Origin: Leptodontidium sp. MPI-SDFR-AT-0119
Taxonomy: Eukaryota > Ascomycota > Leotiomycetes > Helotiales > Leptodontidiaceae
Length of the DNA: 64,000 nucleotides
Direction of reading: 5' to 3'
NCBI GenBank assembly: GCA_020726505.1
Contig: JAHLEZ010000001.1
Span: 6,758,001 to 6,822,000 of the forward strand
In this document: one piece after another, positions 10,628 to 22,262 of the stretch
How the letters are laid out: the number at the start of each line of letters is the position of its first letter
Position numbering within the stretch: position 1 is the first letter of the stretch
Notes under the pieces: model-generated
What the model saw: only the letters and a program-made list of their open reading frames with translations
What the model was told of the DNA's origin: nothing
Databases searched by the model: none
Translations under genes and position numbers: made by a program

Positions 10628-11364
10628 AAGGAAAGGAACGCATCGCGTACTCGGCTTTACTCTGACGAAAAGCTATCGATTTACTCGTTTTGCTCGTTCC
10701 TTAGAAAAGAGGGGTATCGACTCACTTTCTGCCGTTGTTCAGCGATGGGTACATTGCTCTTCTTTTTTTTTTTTTTTTTAGTTATATATTATTCGTGGTA
10801 GCGTATATTTATTACAATTGAGATGTGATCGAGATGTGTTTCCTCAGGTAAAGTTATTTTCTTATTTATAATAAATACGATAAGTTGTTTTCCTTTTACG
10901 ATTACGAATGTTAGGGAGGCTGTTATATATTTGTTTATTTACATCTTAATCGTCTCGCTTTGAACGATAAGAAAGAGTTGCCTGTTGTCGGTCGAACTCG
11001 GGTGGTACCACGTATTCCGGTGAAGAATCGACACATTTAAGGGGTAAAATCCTGTGTGGCAAAATGTGTATTCAAGGGAAGGAGAGCTCTGTACGAAAGG
11101 GGGTTTCCAGTGGGTCTCGCCACCCCCCCTGTCTCTGCCTTAACACATAAGGAAACCTGTGGAGAAAATTCTAGAAAATTTAAACTGTTGATTGGAAGAT
11201 TTACCTTACTGCCGTACAAGGGGGGGCGAGACCCACTGTCAACCCCCTTTCGTACGAGAGCTCTCCTTAAATGCTCGATAAGCGAGCATGTGACTAGAAC
11301 GTGATGATTATTAAACCAACATCTACAAAGTTAAGAAGTGATCTAATGGCGGCGATGCAATGCT
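10628..11364. other. AT-rich spacer containing a foldback repeat
   Basis: No gene. Contains a T-run near 10761-10778 and the inverted repeat described at 11079-11268. Confidence 0.5.
11079..11268. repeat. Foldback inverted repeat, arms about 49 bp
   Basis: The left arm 11079-11128 and right arm 11220-11268 are near-perfect reverse complements around a 90-base loop. Both carry GGAGAGCTCT near the outer end, then TACGAAAGGGGGTT and AGTGGGTCTCGCC. Beyond the right arm, on the minus strand, lies CATGCTCGCTTATCGAGCAT, which closely matches the start of the TRIM-like LTR at 35735. The structure may therefore be a diverged relative of that element. Confidence 0.75.
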
Positions 11365-11664
11365 TGTTACGACCTCCGATGTGCCTCGTATTCTAACCGA
11401 CACAGCTCGTAGCATCAGCTAGCGATGCGACAGCGCTAAGCCTAATTGGGAAGACTAAGAGCGAGCATGCGACATGTTGACGTGAATAGCGCTCGACTAC
11501 GCTAGGTCTTATCAGGAGAGCCCCCTTGTATTTATACTAGAGCTCTCTCTTACAGAGAGCACTCCTTCTCTCCTTGTCTTTTCTTCTCGATTCTGAGCGT
11601 AGCTTTAGGCCCAAATACAAAGCTTGAGTCTACTCGCCGTATCAACCTATTGCCAGCCGTAACA
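11365..11664 (+). mobile_element. Solo LTR, family A (copy 2)
   Basis: Same 300-bp LTR family as 10321-10622, with TGTTACG and CGTAACA ends and scattered differences. The flanking pentamers (ATGCT and TTTTT) do not match, so the target duplication is lost or the copy was rearranged. Confidence 0.85.
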
Positions 11665-11758
11665 TTTTTGGTGTAAAAGGCGGGCGGAAAGGAGGGGTGG
11701 GACGTTATGCCCCCTCCTCGCACGGCGTAACTCCCGGGCTAACTTCCATAGTGAAAGT

Positions 11759-12016
11759 TGTTGGTCCACAGGTCCCTGCATGAGCATACTTCGGTCCGGA
11801 AAAGGGGGGTACGGGTCAAAGTCAGGGGTCAGAGCTTAGCCGGACTGGTTTCGGTGGAGATTCGGTGGGGTTTCTTAGTATATAGTCTGGCTCTCCTCGC
11901 ACTCTCTTAGAATACACACAGATTTTGAACCATACATTTATTACTCTGTCGCCATACACGCATTTGGAATATATTCACACATGCGGCGTGGTACATGAAC
12001 CGGTACTGCACCTACA
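11759..12016 (+). mobile_element. Solo LTR, family D (copy 1)
   Basis: 258 bp from TGTTGG to CTACA. It is the reverse complement of 12291-12530 over nearly its whole length. Flanks are AAAGT before and AAAAT after, a target duplication differing by one G-to-A change. Confidence 0.75.
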
Positions 12017-12290
12017 AAAATCTTCTGATGGGTGATAACTAACTTAAGACTTAAACGAAATATAAACTAAATACAATCTAAGTTTTATTATTCTCCTCTT
12101 TCTCATAATATATTTCGCCGGCGTAAAAGATCAGTTCGTGTAAAACCCCTGAGCATCATGAGCAAGATCTACTAAGTTAAGTAAATGTTTATGATTGCAA
12201 ACTATAGATTTTTCTCGTAACAGGGTGCGTCTCGGCACGCAGGGACGGACGTGAGACCTTCAAGCGACGCGCGTCTAAGTAGACGTGGGG

Positions 12291-12530
12291 TGTCGGTGCA
12301 GTACCGGTTCATGTACCACGCCGCAAGTGTGAATATATTCCAAATGCGTGTATGGCGACAGAGTAATAAAGTGTGGTTTTTAAAATCTGTGTATTTTCTA
12401 AGAGAGTGCGAGGAGAGCTAGACTATATACTACGAAACCCCACCGAATGTCCCCCGAAACCATTCCGGTTAGGCTCTAACCCCTGACTTTCAGACCGAAG
12501 TATGCTCATGTAGGGACCTGTGGACCAACA
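12291..12530 (-). mobile_element. Solo LTR, family D (copy 2, inverted)
   Basis: 240 bp, plus-strand TGTCGG to CCAACA, inverted relative to copy 1. A perfect 5-bp target duplication TGGGG flanks it at 12286-12290 and 12531-12535, so it is an independent insertion and not half of a hairpin transposon. Confidence 0.85.
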
Positions 12531-13124
12531 TGGGGCTAAAATATGGCATTGTGGAGTGGAACTTCCCTTCGATGCAAAAAGGAAATTAATTGAATTCAGA
12601 CCTATGGTAGAGGGAAAGTCTTGGTGCTCAGTAAAGGAGCTGCCCTCCGACTTGTGTTTTCTCAGTACAGAGGCACCACCGCCTGCCATTCTGATCTCAA
12701 TGTCGCACCTAGATCGTTCTAACTGCGATTGGGGAGGGACGCCTATGACCAGCCCTCCACCTACCCACTTCTTCCGCTTCTGGTACCATCGACCTGGGAT
12801 TAGAGGGAGACGAGCTGACATCCCAGCAGCGCGAAAAGAATGTACACGCGAAGAGGTCGAGTTGCTGGCTGTCCACCCGCGGGAGGAAGCTGATTTTTCT
12901 CTGCGCTGCACCATGGTCCAGCGCTTGCGGACTGTGACCGGAGTCCTGCTTAGAACTTATCAAAGATCCAGTCCCAAGACTTGCCCTCTTGTATGCCAGG
13001 TCGGCTCTGCTTGCTCATACTAGAACGGCCCTACTGGATCTCGCTAGGACTTCCGTCATTTGAATCGTCATCATCGCCACCTCTTGTCACTTCGGGCAGG
13101 TTGTCCAATGCGATTAGTACCGTC

Positions 13125-13742
13125 ATTTTTAGCCAAACTACCCTTTCAAGTTCATTGAATAGTGTACCTAGATCGTCCTTATGCTCGGGTAAGGGAGGGT
13201 ATCAAGGATGACTTCTACTGAACTATCTTCTTTCATCTAGAGCAGCTTTGTATACTCGTCTGTCGTCCATTTATTCCATTCAGCACGCCCTTTCTTAGGC
13301 TTCAACAGTGTTTGATGTACCTTGGAATGGGCGGTAGCCTCAGGATGGGTTGGAACCTTGGCTGGTACCTCCCTGCCAGAACAAATTCCCAATGTTGCCT
13401 TCCGACATTCCCTCCTCCCAAGTGATTCTATAGCCACCCGAGTCTTCTGCTGCTCCCACTCAAAATCCTGAGCTGGGGTACCACATCCACAAGCAAATCA
13501 CAGCTCTTCAAGTCGACTACCAGTAGTTTCGCCGCGTCCTTGACTCTAGATCTCGTCCTGTAGAAGATCAGCCAAGAGAGGACTGGGGAGGTAGGGTGCG
13601 GGTCGATGGTGACATCAATTGTTGCTCTCCCCAAAACCAATCCCAGTTCTTTCTCCAATTCAGCCATGTTCTCACCTGTCCATCCATCATCGCTGCTGAC
13701 GGAAGACTTGGGGAGGGAGTGGAGCGCAGACTCCACTGGCAT
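13125..13742 (-). pseudogene. Decayed gene with Myb/SANT DNA-binding domain
   Basis: On the minus strand, 13437-13125 encodes a Myb/SANT-like domain: EWNKWTTDEYTKLL, then MKEDSSVEVILDTLP, then IRTI-VHYSMNLKG. The spacing and the tryptophan/leucine pattern fit the family. Two TAG codons interrupt it (13239-13237 and 13170-13168), each at a place where Gln is natural. Upstream, 13742-13428 in another frame looks like protein (ELEKELGLVLGRATI), so an intron or frameshift separates the parts. Further possible fragments extend from 14064 to 15150, and downstream a piece reading KSWDWIFDKF near 12975 may be another Myb remnant. The true gene limits cannot be set. Presumably once a nuclear DNA-binding protein. 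Confidence 0.5.
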
Positions 13743-16314
13743 GCTTCGAGTGATTCTGCCGACACCTTACTGCTGGGTCTGGCCCTGCAGTGGTTGAGCT
13801 TGTGCGGGAGTATCAGACACCCTGTGCTACTCGTGAAAGTCAAGTTCGGGGTTGTCTCAACATAGTGGGCCTTCTCAGCTTCATAGCATAGGTCAGATGT
13901 ATCGATCGACTCTGTTGATAGTGAATCGAGTTCCGAGGTTGAAAGGGAGTTATGCAGACTCGCGTCCACTTCAATACGCCCGGTATTGACTGCATCGGAC
14001 GCGCAGCACGTGCCTCATCAAAATTGTCGTCATTGTTGAGAATCACTGGCCAGCTTCTACACAAATGGACAGCTGTTGCACTTACCTCTATTCCCGCCCT
14101 GACGTTTACCCGACCCTGACTGTGTGGGGTCGACTTGCATTTTAGCCCTGTGAAGAGCTGGCTACTCGTATTCCAAGCGCTGAAGGGTGGATCCCCAGTC
14201 TTCGAGGGCTCAGTCGATACCTTCTGACGTAAAGCCGCCCCGCTCCTCGAGATGGAAGATTTCCGTCTGATTCACTTTCATTGTCATCAAGAGCACGCTT
14301 ATAATCTAGAGAAACAAACCAGAACTATTCAATCTCGGCGCAGGTCCTAATATACCTTCAGCTCTGCCGCCGTATTTTTATTTGCCTCAGTTCGACATTC
14401 GGAACGGGACAGAATGGCCGTGAGTCTGTGTGCTTTCTGGTTGCCGCTGGATTTGCATGAATGGCTGGGTTTCGCAGTCCAGAGTGTGTTCCGCTTGAAA
14501 GGTGGCAGGTTCGATACTGGAAATGCGAATGGAACAAATCCCGTGCTCTCAAGAGCAGTCAGAATGTAAACCAGTTTGAACATGTGTAATGTTCAGCGAG
14601 GGAAATTGAAGTCTTTAAGTATTACCCGTGAAAGCACGCTCATCGAAACTGGGCTGCTGTCGTCCACACATCGGCTTTGCCGTTTACAACTTCCGTAGAT
14701 TGTCTTGAAGTCAAACGATGCGGTCCTGTGCATGAATTCTCCAGGCTTCTGCCAGGACTCATCCACTCGGCTTCGCCGACGCTCGATAAATCGGCCTGTG
14801 ATCAGTCTGATCTTGCTCGAATTCCAATCCACGACACTAATCTCGTGGACCTTGCGGTCATCTCTGCGGAGCTGAGCCAAAATCGACCTTCCCTTTGCAG
14901 AATTGAGACTCCGAGGTGTAGATTATGCCATGCCAATTCTCGCGGCGATTGCAGTCCTGCCAGGGCAGTTCCCTGAAGGAGAATGATCCTCGAAACTGTC
15001 TTCAATCACAGAGAAATCATTCCAATATGCAACGACAGCCGATTGAGCTCCTCCCGAGGTCGTATGTCGTGTCTCCGTGCCATCTTCCCCGTCAGCCTGT
15101 CTGCTTGTGACCCATTCTCCCACTGCCCGCGCTTCGTCTTCGGTCTGCACGATGGCTCAGCAGAAGATTCGATGATGCCATTGTCATACAGACCGCCACC
15201 TGCGACAGCCATATTGGACAGAAATTAGTCCTACTTGCCATAAAGCAGTCTAGATCAAGGCAGCAGCGCATGTCGTCGTCTCCACCGTCCTAAGAGAGCT
15301 CACCGAGACCCTTGTCGTCACAGATAAGCCCAGATCTAGGTACACAGCGCATTTCGTTTTCTCCACAGCACAAAGGAGCCCACCGAGATCCCTCCTTCGA
15401 CAGGTAATGCCACGACGCAGCCAGGCAGAAGCCAGGCAGATGCCAGCTAAAGTATATCGTCGTGAGGCATTAATTCCACTAGCCAGGTCATATCGCATGA
15501 AAGGAGTGCAAGGGCAGGCCTCCCATTGTTGCATTCACTGGGAGAGCATTGTCGTGAGGATCGTGATGGTGGGACGGCGAGAAGAGGGAGCTGAGCTGAG
15601 CTCATGCTCGTATCTCAGTCAATGCGATGCCCTACAGAGGAATAGTCGCCGTCGCGACAGTCAAAAGGATCGAATCCAGAGTGGCAGATCGAGGGTTCTG
15701 GCTTCAAACTGGTCGTTCTATCAAGGCTTTCAGCTGCGGCAAGCCCAGTGAACCAACTGACGTAACCCTCGATACAACTGCCGTACCGACCCTTCTTGTG
15801 TGGTCTTGCCTGAACAATGCCTTACCAAGGGGAAGGATCTGGTAGCGTTGTATGATAGGTAGCATGCTTGTGAGGAGCGCCAAACGTCGACTCTCTGGAT
15901 TTGTGTTGTCGCCCTTTGGGCCATTTAATACTGTACAGAATCATCGACCGACTGCTATTACGGTGCTGTGTTGTGTGTTTTGAGTACGACTTCTTGTGGC
16001 AGAGAGGAGTTGAACGAGCTGCTTGCATACGATGAAGTTGAATTTGCGAAGTTCGGTAGGTGAAGCTCCGCCTGTGTTTGGAGCGGCTCTTTCGAACATG
16101 GATCCAGAACCGGCCCCAAAAATCATCCTTGACTTACTTTCCCTAATTTCAGCCGGCGGCAGTCGTAGCCGAGGAGCCCAAACAGACCCCCTGTCCACTC
16201 ACCACGGCTCACCTCCTGCTCATCCTGGCTCACCCACAGCTCAGGCTATAGCAGCGACGGCTCAGGTCCAAAGACGGAAATGGAAATTGCTCATGTCGAG
16301 ATTCCGATATCGGA
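13743..16314. other. Unassigned stretch with possible gene fragments
   Basis: Several minus-strand frames of 60-95 codons read partly like protein (for example GRTAIAARIGMA near 14930), but no consistent exon chain can be built. Two imperfect copies of a roughly 90-base word occur at 15245-15330 and 15331-15410. I see no mobile-element ends. Confidence 0.35.
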
Positions 16315-18147
16315 CTACCTGTTTCCTGAGTCGTCAACGAATATGAACTGCCCTGAATCTTCGTCACTGCGGTCATCTGAAATCTCGGGTCCACACTCCC
16401 TGCTCGATCTTAGTCTGGGTTGGTTGCCGGCTGAAATATAGTCTGTCGAAGACATAGAATTTGATGGCTCGCTAGGAGGGCAGGTAGACAGCTGGCTTCC
16501 CGACTCATGGTAACTCACGTCGTCTCGATCTTGCGCAGCAGGCTCCCGGCGCAATACATCTAATGCCTTTTCTCGGAAGGAAGACCAACTTGGAGATGTG
16601 TCCGTAATTCCCTCGTTTGAGCGTCCCAGACTATGTACAACAATACTCGTCTCTGGCGAGATACTTCTTGACCGGTTAGTAGTTCGTGGAGAGGTCATGG
16701 CGAAGGCGTCAGACACAAACATCGCACCCTGCCGGTTGACAACATTTAGTAAAGCAATGATCACGGAGAAGCGTTTTCCGCCCTTACCTGTTCATCCAAG
16801 TCCAAGTCGAGCATGCTTTCATCTGCCATATCCTCCTCCAATTCGCGGGTGGTCATCTGCAAGGCTGTACCAGCCAACGAGGCCAATTTCTTCGTCTCGG
16901 GAGTTGCAATTGGCGGTCTACACAAATTGGGGAATGTAACTGGACTTCCTGCCTTTTTCTGACCGTTGAATTTTCGACGCCTGTTTGGCGGTTTAGGCGT
17001 GACTGGGGTAAGTCGGGTTAGAAAAAGGTCGGAAGAATCCAACTCCTAATGCTCTTCCTTCCTCGCCCATTTAGTTGCAAAGGTCTTCGTCATCTGCGCT
17101 GCTCTGTCACGGCTGAACTCCAGCACAAAATTGGGAGCTTTGGTCAGTTGGTGTGTGAGGAACTCTACCCGATCTCGAATGCGGTTCTGGAATTCGACAT
17201 AGAGTAGGCCGTTCTCTAGAGTTTCAATTTCGGAACCTTTCCTGAGGATATCGATTAGGTCCAACGTGGGGCCCCCACTATAGTCATAATGGACATAGAA
17301 CTCGCGGTTATGCATGAACGTTTGGAGTTTAACATCTGCCACTTCGGGCCACGGGCTGTTTTCCTGATGTTATTAGGCAATGTAGCAGTATGACAAGAAT
17401 GGACTTACTGCCTTCAGCCACTCTATAGTGAACGCCATCACCCTTTTCACATCAGTCTTAGGATTAAAGCTTTAGATGTATTGACTACAGGATTTTAGAT
17501 CGGGGCCTTTTAGAGGTTCGTTCCATAGCTTAACCGTTGTCTCGGACAATCCCTCCAAAAGCTCGGCAGAGTCAATATCATCGTCGTCACTCTCGCCCTG
17601 TTTCCATCAGTAAATTTCCATGCGGAAATTGCCAGCCAGTCTTACTCTCCGTCTTCTCTTGCCAGACTTCCGACGTTGCTTGTTTTGTAGAGAACCTTGA
17701 CTTTGCCTCGCTCTTTTCCGGGCATTGCACCTTCCGACGTTTGCAGCTTTCCCCTTCAAACGGAATATGTGACATATTACGTTGGTGATGCTACAGAAAT
17801 ATGCCACTAGTGAGTCATTTGATATAATACTCAGAGAATCAGAACTAAATGTTGACTTACAACTCCTCATCAGTTGGCTAGACCGGAATTCCGCGATGGT
17901 TCTCTGGCCAAAATCTCTGACCTCGAGACTCCTCCGTCAAATAATTCGTAGCATAGAGCACTATCTGATCCGAAAGAGTATCCTTATATCTAAGAATATT
18001 GACCTGGTCTTCGTAGGCAGTGGAGTAGGCATGGATATATTTGTCTAATTCCTTGAACTTCGCTGGTTCTTCTGCCTTTCCATATCTAAGAGTTGAATAG
18101 AGCGCATCCATATGGAGTTGCAAAGCATTTTCCATTGCTTGAGGCAT
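16315..18147 (-). pseudogene. Unrecognised multi-exon gene with three internal stops
   Basis: A chain of minus-strand segments joins well through normal splice sites. It starts MPQAMENALQLHMDALYSTL (ATG at 18147) and continues to an intron at about 17860. A basic stretch follows (ARKRARQSQ, KQRRKSGKRRR, a likely nuclear signal), then an acidic stretch (GESDDDDID). Next come the segments beginning ADVKLQTFMHNREF and GAMFVSDAFAMTS, ending DDSGNR at 16315. Three in-frame stops break it: TAG 17880-17878, TAA 17474-17472 and TAG 17048-17046, each where Gln would keep the frame. No domain is recognised; the charge pattern suggests a nuclear protein. Decayed by the same kind of mutation as its neighbours. 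Confidence 0.55.
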
Positions 18148-18810
18148 TGCGACCGGAATGTGGGTGGCTGTTCGCGGGATAGGGGAAGTTGAAGAAAGTT
18201 GTTGAGAAACACGAAAAATGGCGGTGCAATGGGTAGGTAGCTTATCAAACCTACATGGCGGGCACCTGGTTCGCCAAATCGAGGCAAAAGCAGAATGAAA
18301 CGTGAGGCAAGGGTAGGTGGGAGACTCGACAGGTAGAAAAGTGCCAGCAGCTAACCGCGATGCACCGCTGATGCCTGAGAAAAACATGCCAACCGAAAGA
18401 ACAGTAAACGAGTGGAGAAATGGAAAGTCCACGGCCGTGACATGTCAGCGTATGAAAATGCAGGACTGCATTAGAATAACGTGAAATCACATAGCAAAAC
18501 GTGGATATTATAGGTCTGCATGTTCTGTTGGCAAGCCCATCTATGTTTTCTTCAACCGTGTGCCATTTTCCTGAGTAGCCAGCCTTCAAGGGCAGCTGCA
18601 TAAGAAGCTCTGGCTAGCGCAAAACGGGGAGGATCCGTGAGGCAAAGCTATTTTTGACCAACACAGATGCGACGGGTACCAATCAAAATCTCTCAACTAG
18701 TCACATTGAAGAATTTTGTTTGTTGATCGAGTGTTGGAGACCGATTCCTGCCTCCGCCCCTGCTTTAGATATTGGTTGTGTTTCCAAACACCAATCAAAA
18801 ATCCAAGCGG
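18148..18810. other. Gene-free spacer
   Basis: Between the decayed gene's start and the RBM-like gene's stop. Nothing recognised. Confidence 0.4.
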
Positions 18811-21340
18811 CTAGCCGAGACTCTCGAACCTTTCTTTCGCTTTATCCTTGGTCTTGCTCAGGAAGTCAGCGTATGATCCTTTCGTCTGTCGATGCGCCTC
18901 TTCGGCAGCATCACCAATCTTGCCCCCCTGTGCGCCTAATCCCACACCCTGAGAGTACAGTTCAGTAACTATTGCATCAGTTCTTCCCGTACCCTGCGCT
19001 CCCAAACCCTCCCCAGCAACCCAGCCCATCTTCCCCAGCAGCGCCGCACCTTTGGATTGGACTGGGGCTTCTTCGACCTCTTTCTTTGGTGATGATGTTC
19101 CCGCAGAGTCTTTTGCACGATTGTGCTGTGCAGCGGGTTGTTTTGGTTGGTTGAAGGCTTGCCGTCTTTCCTTTGCTCTATCTCTGTAAAGATCTTCAGA
19201 GGTCGTATCTCCTGGTTTCTTGAGCTTTGCCGTAGCTTTCGCAACAAGATCATCATTCTTGAGATTGTCGCGGTGGAGTTGACTCATACGTTCATGCTTG
19301 CTCACCTCGGCTTCCGTCTTGAACTGGCGAGAACATAGAAGGCAGCATTTTCGTTCCATATCCGCAAATGTTTGGCTCGAAGGTGCTTCTGTCTTGGAAG
19401 ATTTCTCTGTAGGAGTTGATGGCGAGTATGTGACATCGTTACCAGCTTCTTTCTGCGGAAGACCGTGGATTTCTGCATGTCTGTTCATCCAGAATTGAAG
19501 GTGGGAGGCCACAACTTTAGCCTCCTTCTCCGTCTTTCTCTTCTTCACTTTTGGCTCTCCGTCGTTCCCAGAATGGATGAGACCTTCTTTTGCCGCTGCC
19601 AAGGCAAGTTTCGTGTGCTCCGATTCCTTGGTCTTACCAGTGGATGGCAGAGGAGCAGTAGCTGTGACGAGTTCGCTGGCGTACGCTGCCTCGTCCCAGT
19701 ACATCAACTTAACGGCTGAATTTGACAGAGGACTGAATATAAACTTGGCGTATTCTTCGCCTAATTGATGAAGGATTGGTACGAAAACACCAGCATGGAT
19801 GTATGATATTGTGACGGGTTTAGAAGAGATCGTAAATTTGTCGGATGAATTGTACTTAACCATGGCAGCTTGTGCATCCTCCACAGTGCTGAATTCAGCA
19901 AACCCATACCTCCAGCTTTCGTCGGTCTTCCTATCACGAACCAAGAGAACGCGCTGAAGAGAGCCATCTTTGGCGCCTAGGCTGGCATCGTTGGTGGTTG
20001 ATGAAATTTGTCTCTTCTTGGGTCCTTGTCCATCAGTCGGGATTGTGCTTCCCTTTGACTTGTGCAGCTTGGCCACACCCTTGGCAAGCAATTCTTCATT
20101 CACTCCAGGTTCCAGGCCCCGAAGTAGAAGGAATTGAGATGCTGCGCCATCGGGAGATGCATCACTGTCACCGGTGGTCGCAAAGCCAGAGAAAGCAGAC
20201 ATGTTATTTTGTGCCACAACAAGGCCATGTGCAGTTGCCCCTACGTTTATTAGAGAAGTCCATGCCACCAGACAGGCGAACTCACGAGTTCTGGGAGCAT
20301 TGCACCGAAAACATAATGTACGATGAGAGAAATTGGGTAGGAAACACTGCACAGATGTTAGTGTGAATCACCAAAACCAAAGTTCGAAACATACAACGTC
20401 ACATTTCCAGTCGTCCTCACCCTTGCCGGCCCTCTCTCGGTCATCTCGCTCTCGGCCGAAGGCTATTCGAATGTATATGGGCTCTGTGGCACCGGACTGG
20501 GTTGGGTCATATATGTTGTAGAGTGGGACAGTAGGGTAGTATCGATCGAGGAAACGCCTTGCTTCTGGAACACCTACGAATTGTGCAAATGCAAATCCTT
20601 TTGACTGGCCTGCGAGTATATTAGCACCAGCCAGAATCACTACAGAGAGCACATATAAACATACCGGTCCGCTTGTCCTTGATCAATCTGACTTCCTCCA
20701 AGCCCTCAAGTTGTACAGCTTGTAAAACATGTTGCAGTTCTTTCAAAATCTGTAAATCGGAGAGAAAGGCCATGCGGCCATTTCTTATGCTTAGCCAGAG
20801 TTCATGTTTTGCTCAAGTAACACTTAGGGTGAAAGCGGGTTGGAGTTGAGAGTCCGCAAGAGGGTAGGAATGGGGCGGCCAACGTCTTCCTGTGTCCATT
20901 CGAAGGGAAGTCCTTCGAGAATAACATTTCGATTTGGAGGACCGCCGAAATAAGGGGAGCGGCTGCGGCTTCTCTCTCGACGGGGCGATTGATATCCTTC
21001 TCTGTCTCGATCCGTATAACGCGATCTTCCGTCTCGTCTTGGAGACCTCGACCGATCATATCCCCGGTCATAGCTGTCCAGTCTATCCTCCCTGTAACGG
21101 CGCTCGTTCGCAGAGTTGGAGGTTCTCTCCAGGGCCGATCCTCGTGGAGGCGTTCTCGAATCATCTTAAGACATCGAATATCAGCACAGTTCCAAGTCAG
21201 GCTCCATATACAACTCGATTACCCTTCCACGTCTGGTAGCCTTGGGAGGATGAGCCGCGGTAGTCGTCCCCGTGAGGCTGATCGTCGTACATGGCAGAGT
21301 CTTGATTCGAGAAAGGGCGTGTTGGGCGATTCCTATCCAT
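18811..21340 (-). CDS. RBM5/RBM10-like RNA-binding protein with G-patch
   Basis: A nuclear RNA-binding protein of the RBM5/RBM10 type, expected to act in pre-mRNA splicing. Exons are 21340-21223, 21164-20884, 20749-20665, 20609-20395, 20346-20286 and 20240-18811, giving 729 residues. Order: an Arg/Ser-rich N-terminus; RRM1 starting NVILEGLPFEW (residue about 120); a RanBP2-type zinc finger (WKCDVCF then LCFRCN, residues 229-250); RRM2 (FLLLRGLEPG, about 290, and YGFAEF); a C2H2 finger (CCLLCSRQF...H, 551-576); and a G-patch (KMGWVAGEGLG, about 650-695). The OCRE domain of animal homologues is not seen. Intron 2 has an unusual donor, GTTGGC. Intron 5 is 45 bases, a multiple of three and free of stops, so retention would add 15 residues. 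Shares a 286-base divergent promoter with MoaE. Confidence 0.9.
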
Positions 21341-21626
21341 GGTGCTAGAGATTGATGGCTGTTTTCTGCCTCGAGAGCGTTGTGCGGTGTATTGGTAGGT
21401 AAGGTAGGTAGGTAGGCTGAAGAGGAGAGGAGAGGGGAAGGGAGGAGAGATAAGGTGAGCCTTGCGCGAAGTGAGAAGATGAGGCTACGCTACCTGACCT
21501 GCAGTATTTCGGTGCTGCGCCTCAGTCACGTGGCACTGGCACAACTCGGGCAGCCAGGGTTGCGGAGTCGCTCACTCGCCTCACCCCATCACATCGCCGT
21601 CACAAAACTTGTACAACCACATCACC
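21341..21626. promoter_or_regulatory. Divergent promoter between RBM-like gene and MoaE
   Basis: 286 bases separate two start codons that point away from each other. A palindromic CACGTG E-box lies at 21527-21532, a possible bHLH or bZIP site. Functional use is inferred. Confidence 0.4.
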
Positions 21627-22262
21627 ATGGCTAAAGAGCTGCAAGAAGACGGGTGCTACGTTGCCTTAACTGACAATCACCTGGATTCAAAGGCCATGAT
21701 GGACCGTGTCCGGAGTCCAAAGGCAGGGGCTATTGTTCTCTTTGCAGGTACCTTAAGCTTGACTTCACCCGGTCCTTTGAGCTTCATCCTGACAATCCTT
21801 ACAGGCACAACTCGTGACAATTTTGGTGGAAAGCCTGTAAAGGAGCTTCAGTATAGCTCATACGAACCACGTGCTCTTCAGACTATGCTCAGCATATGTA
21901 AAGAAGTCAAGGAGAAGCACTCTCTGACATCAATCGCTATGATCCACCGACTGGGTGTTGTTCCCATCGGGGAAGAGAGTATCTTGATTGCTGTCTCGTC
22001 CGCTCATCGCCAAGCTGCTTGGAGAGCGGGCGAGAAAGCCCTGGAAGAGTGTAAAGAGAAAGTCGAGGTTTGGAAGAAGGAGGAGTTTGGTGGCGATGAA
22101 GGTGGGGTTTGGAGAGCGAATCGTGATGGAGCAACTGGAGTGAGAATAGATCACGAGCAGAAGGGCAGTGATGATGAGCCGCCAGCTGGTCCTCATGGAC
22201 CAATTTTACGACCTGGGAGGCCAGGTGAACGCGGGCATGGACCGGTTGTCCATCCGAATTAG
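21627..22262 (+). CDS. Molybdopterin synthase catalytic (large) subunit, MoaE/MOCS2B type
   Basis: Converts precursor Z (cPMP) to molybdopterin with the sulfur-carrier subunit, in molybdenum cofactor synthesis; in Aspergillus this subunit is cnxH. Exons are 21627-21747 and 21805-22262 (intron 57 bases, GT-AG), giving 192 residues. The intron length is a multiple of three, so the frame stays open through it. The ATG at 21627 opens MAKELQEDGCYVALT, the usual start of strand one. Family motifs are GAIVLFAGTTRDNF, LQYSSYEPRA, MIHRLGVVPIGE, AVSSAHR and WKKE (Lys131-132, the active-site region). A polar, Gly/Pro-rich tail of about 55 residues follows, common in fungal members. Needed for nitrate reductase and other molybdoenzymes. 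Intact. Confidence 0.93.
   Translation: MAKELQEDGCYVALTDNHLDSKAMMDRVRSPKAGAIVLFAGTLSLTSPGPLSFILTILTGTTRDNFGGKPVKELQYSSYEPRALQTMLSICKEVKEKHSLTSIAMIHRLGVVPIGEESILIAVSSAHRQAAWRAGEKALEECKEKVEVWKKEEFGGDEGGVWRANRDGATGVRIDHEQKGSDDEPPAGPHGPILRPGRPGERGHGPVVHPN

Noticed and set aside
10321..11664. LTR A copies 1 and 2 as the two ends of one element
   Set aside because: Copy 1 has its own TTCTC duplication on both sides, so it is a solo LTR; the sequence between has no retroelement signals.
11759..12530. A hairpin DNA transposon with 250-bp inverted ends
   Set aside because: The right arm has its own TGGGG duplication on both sides, and the left arm has a near match; two inverted solo LTRs explain it better.
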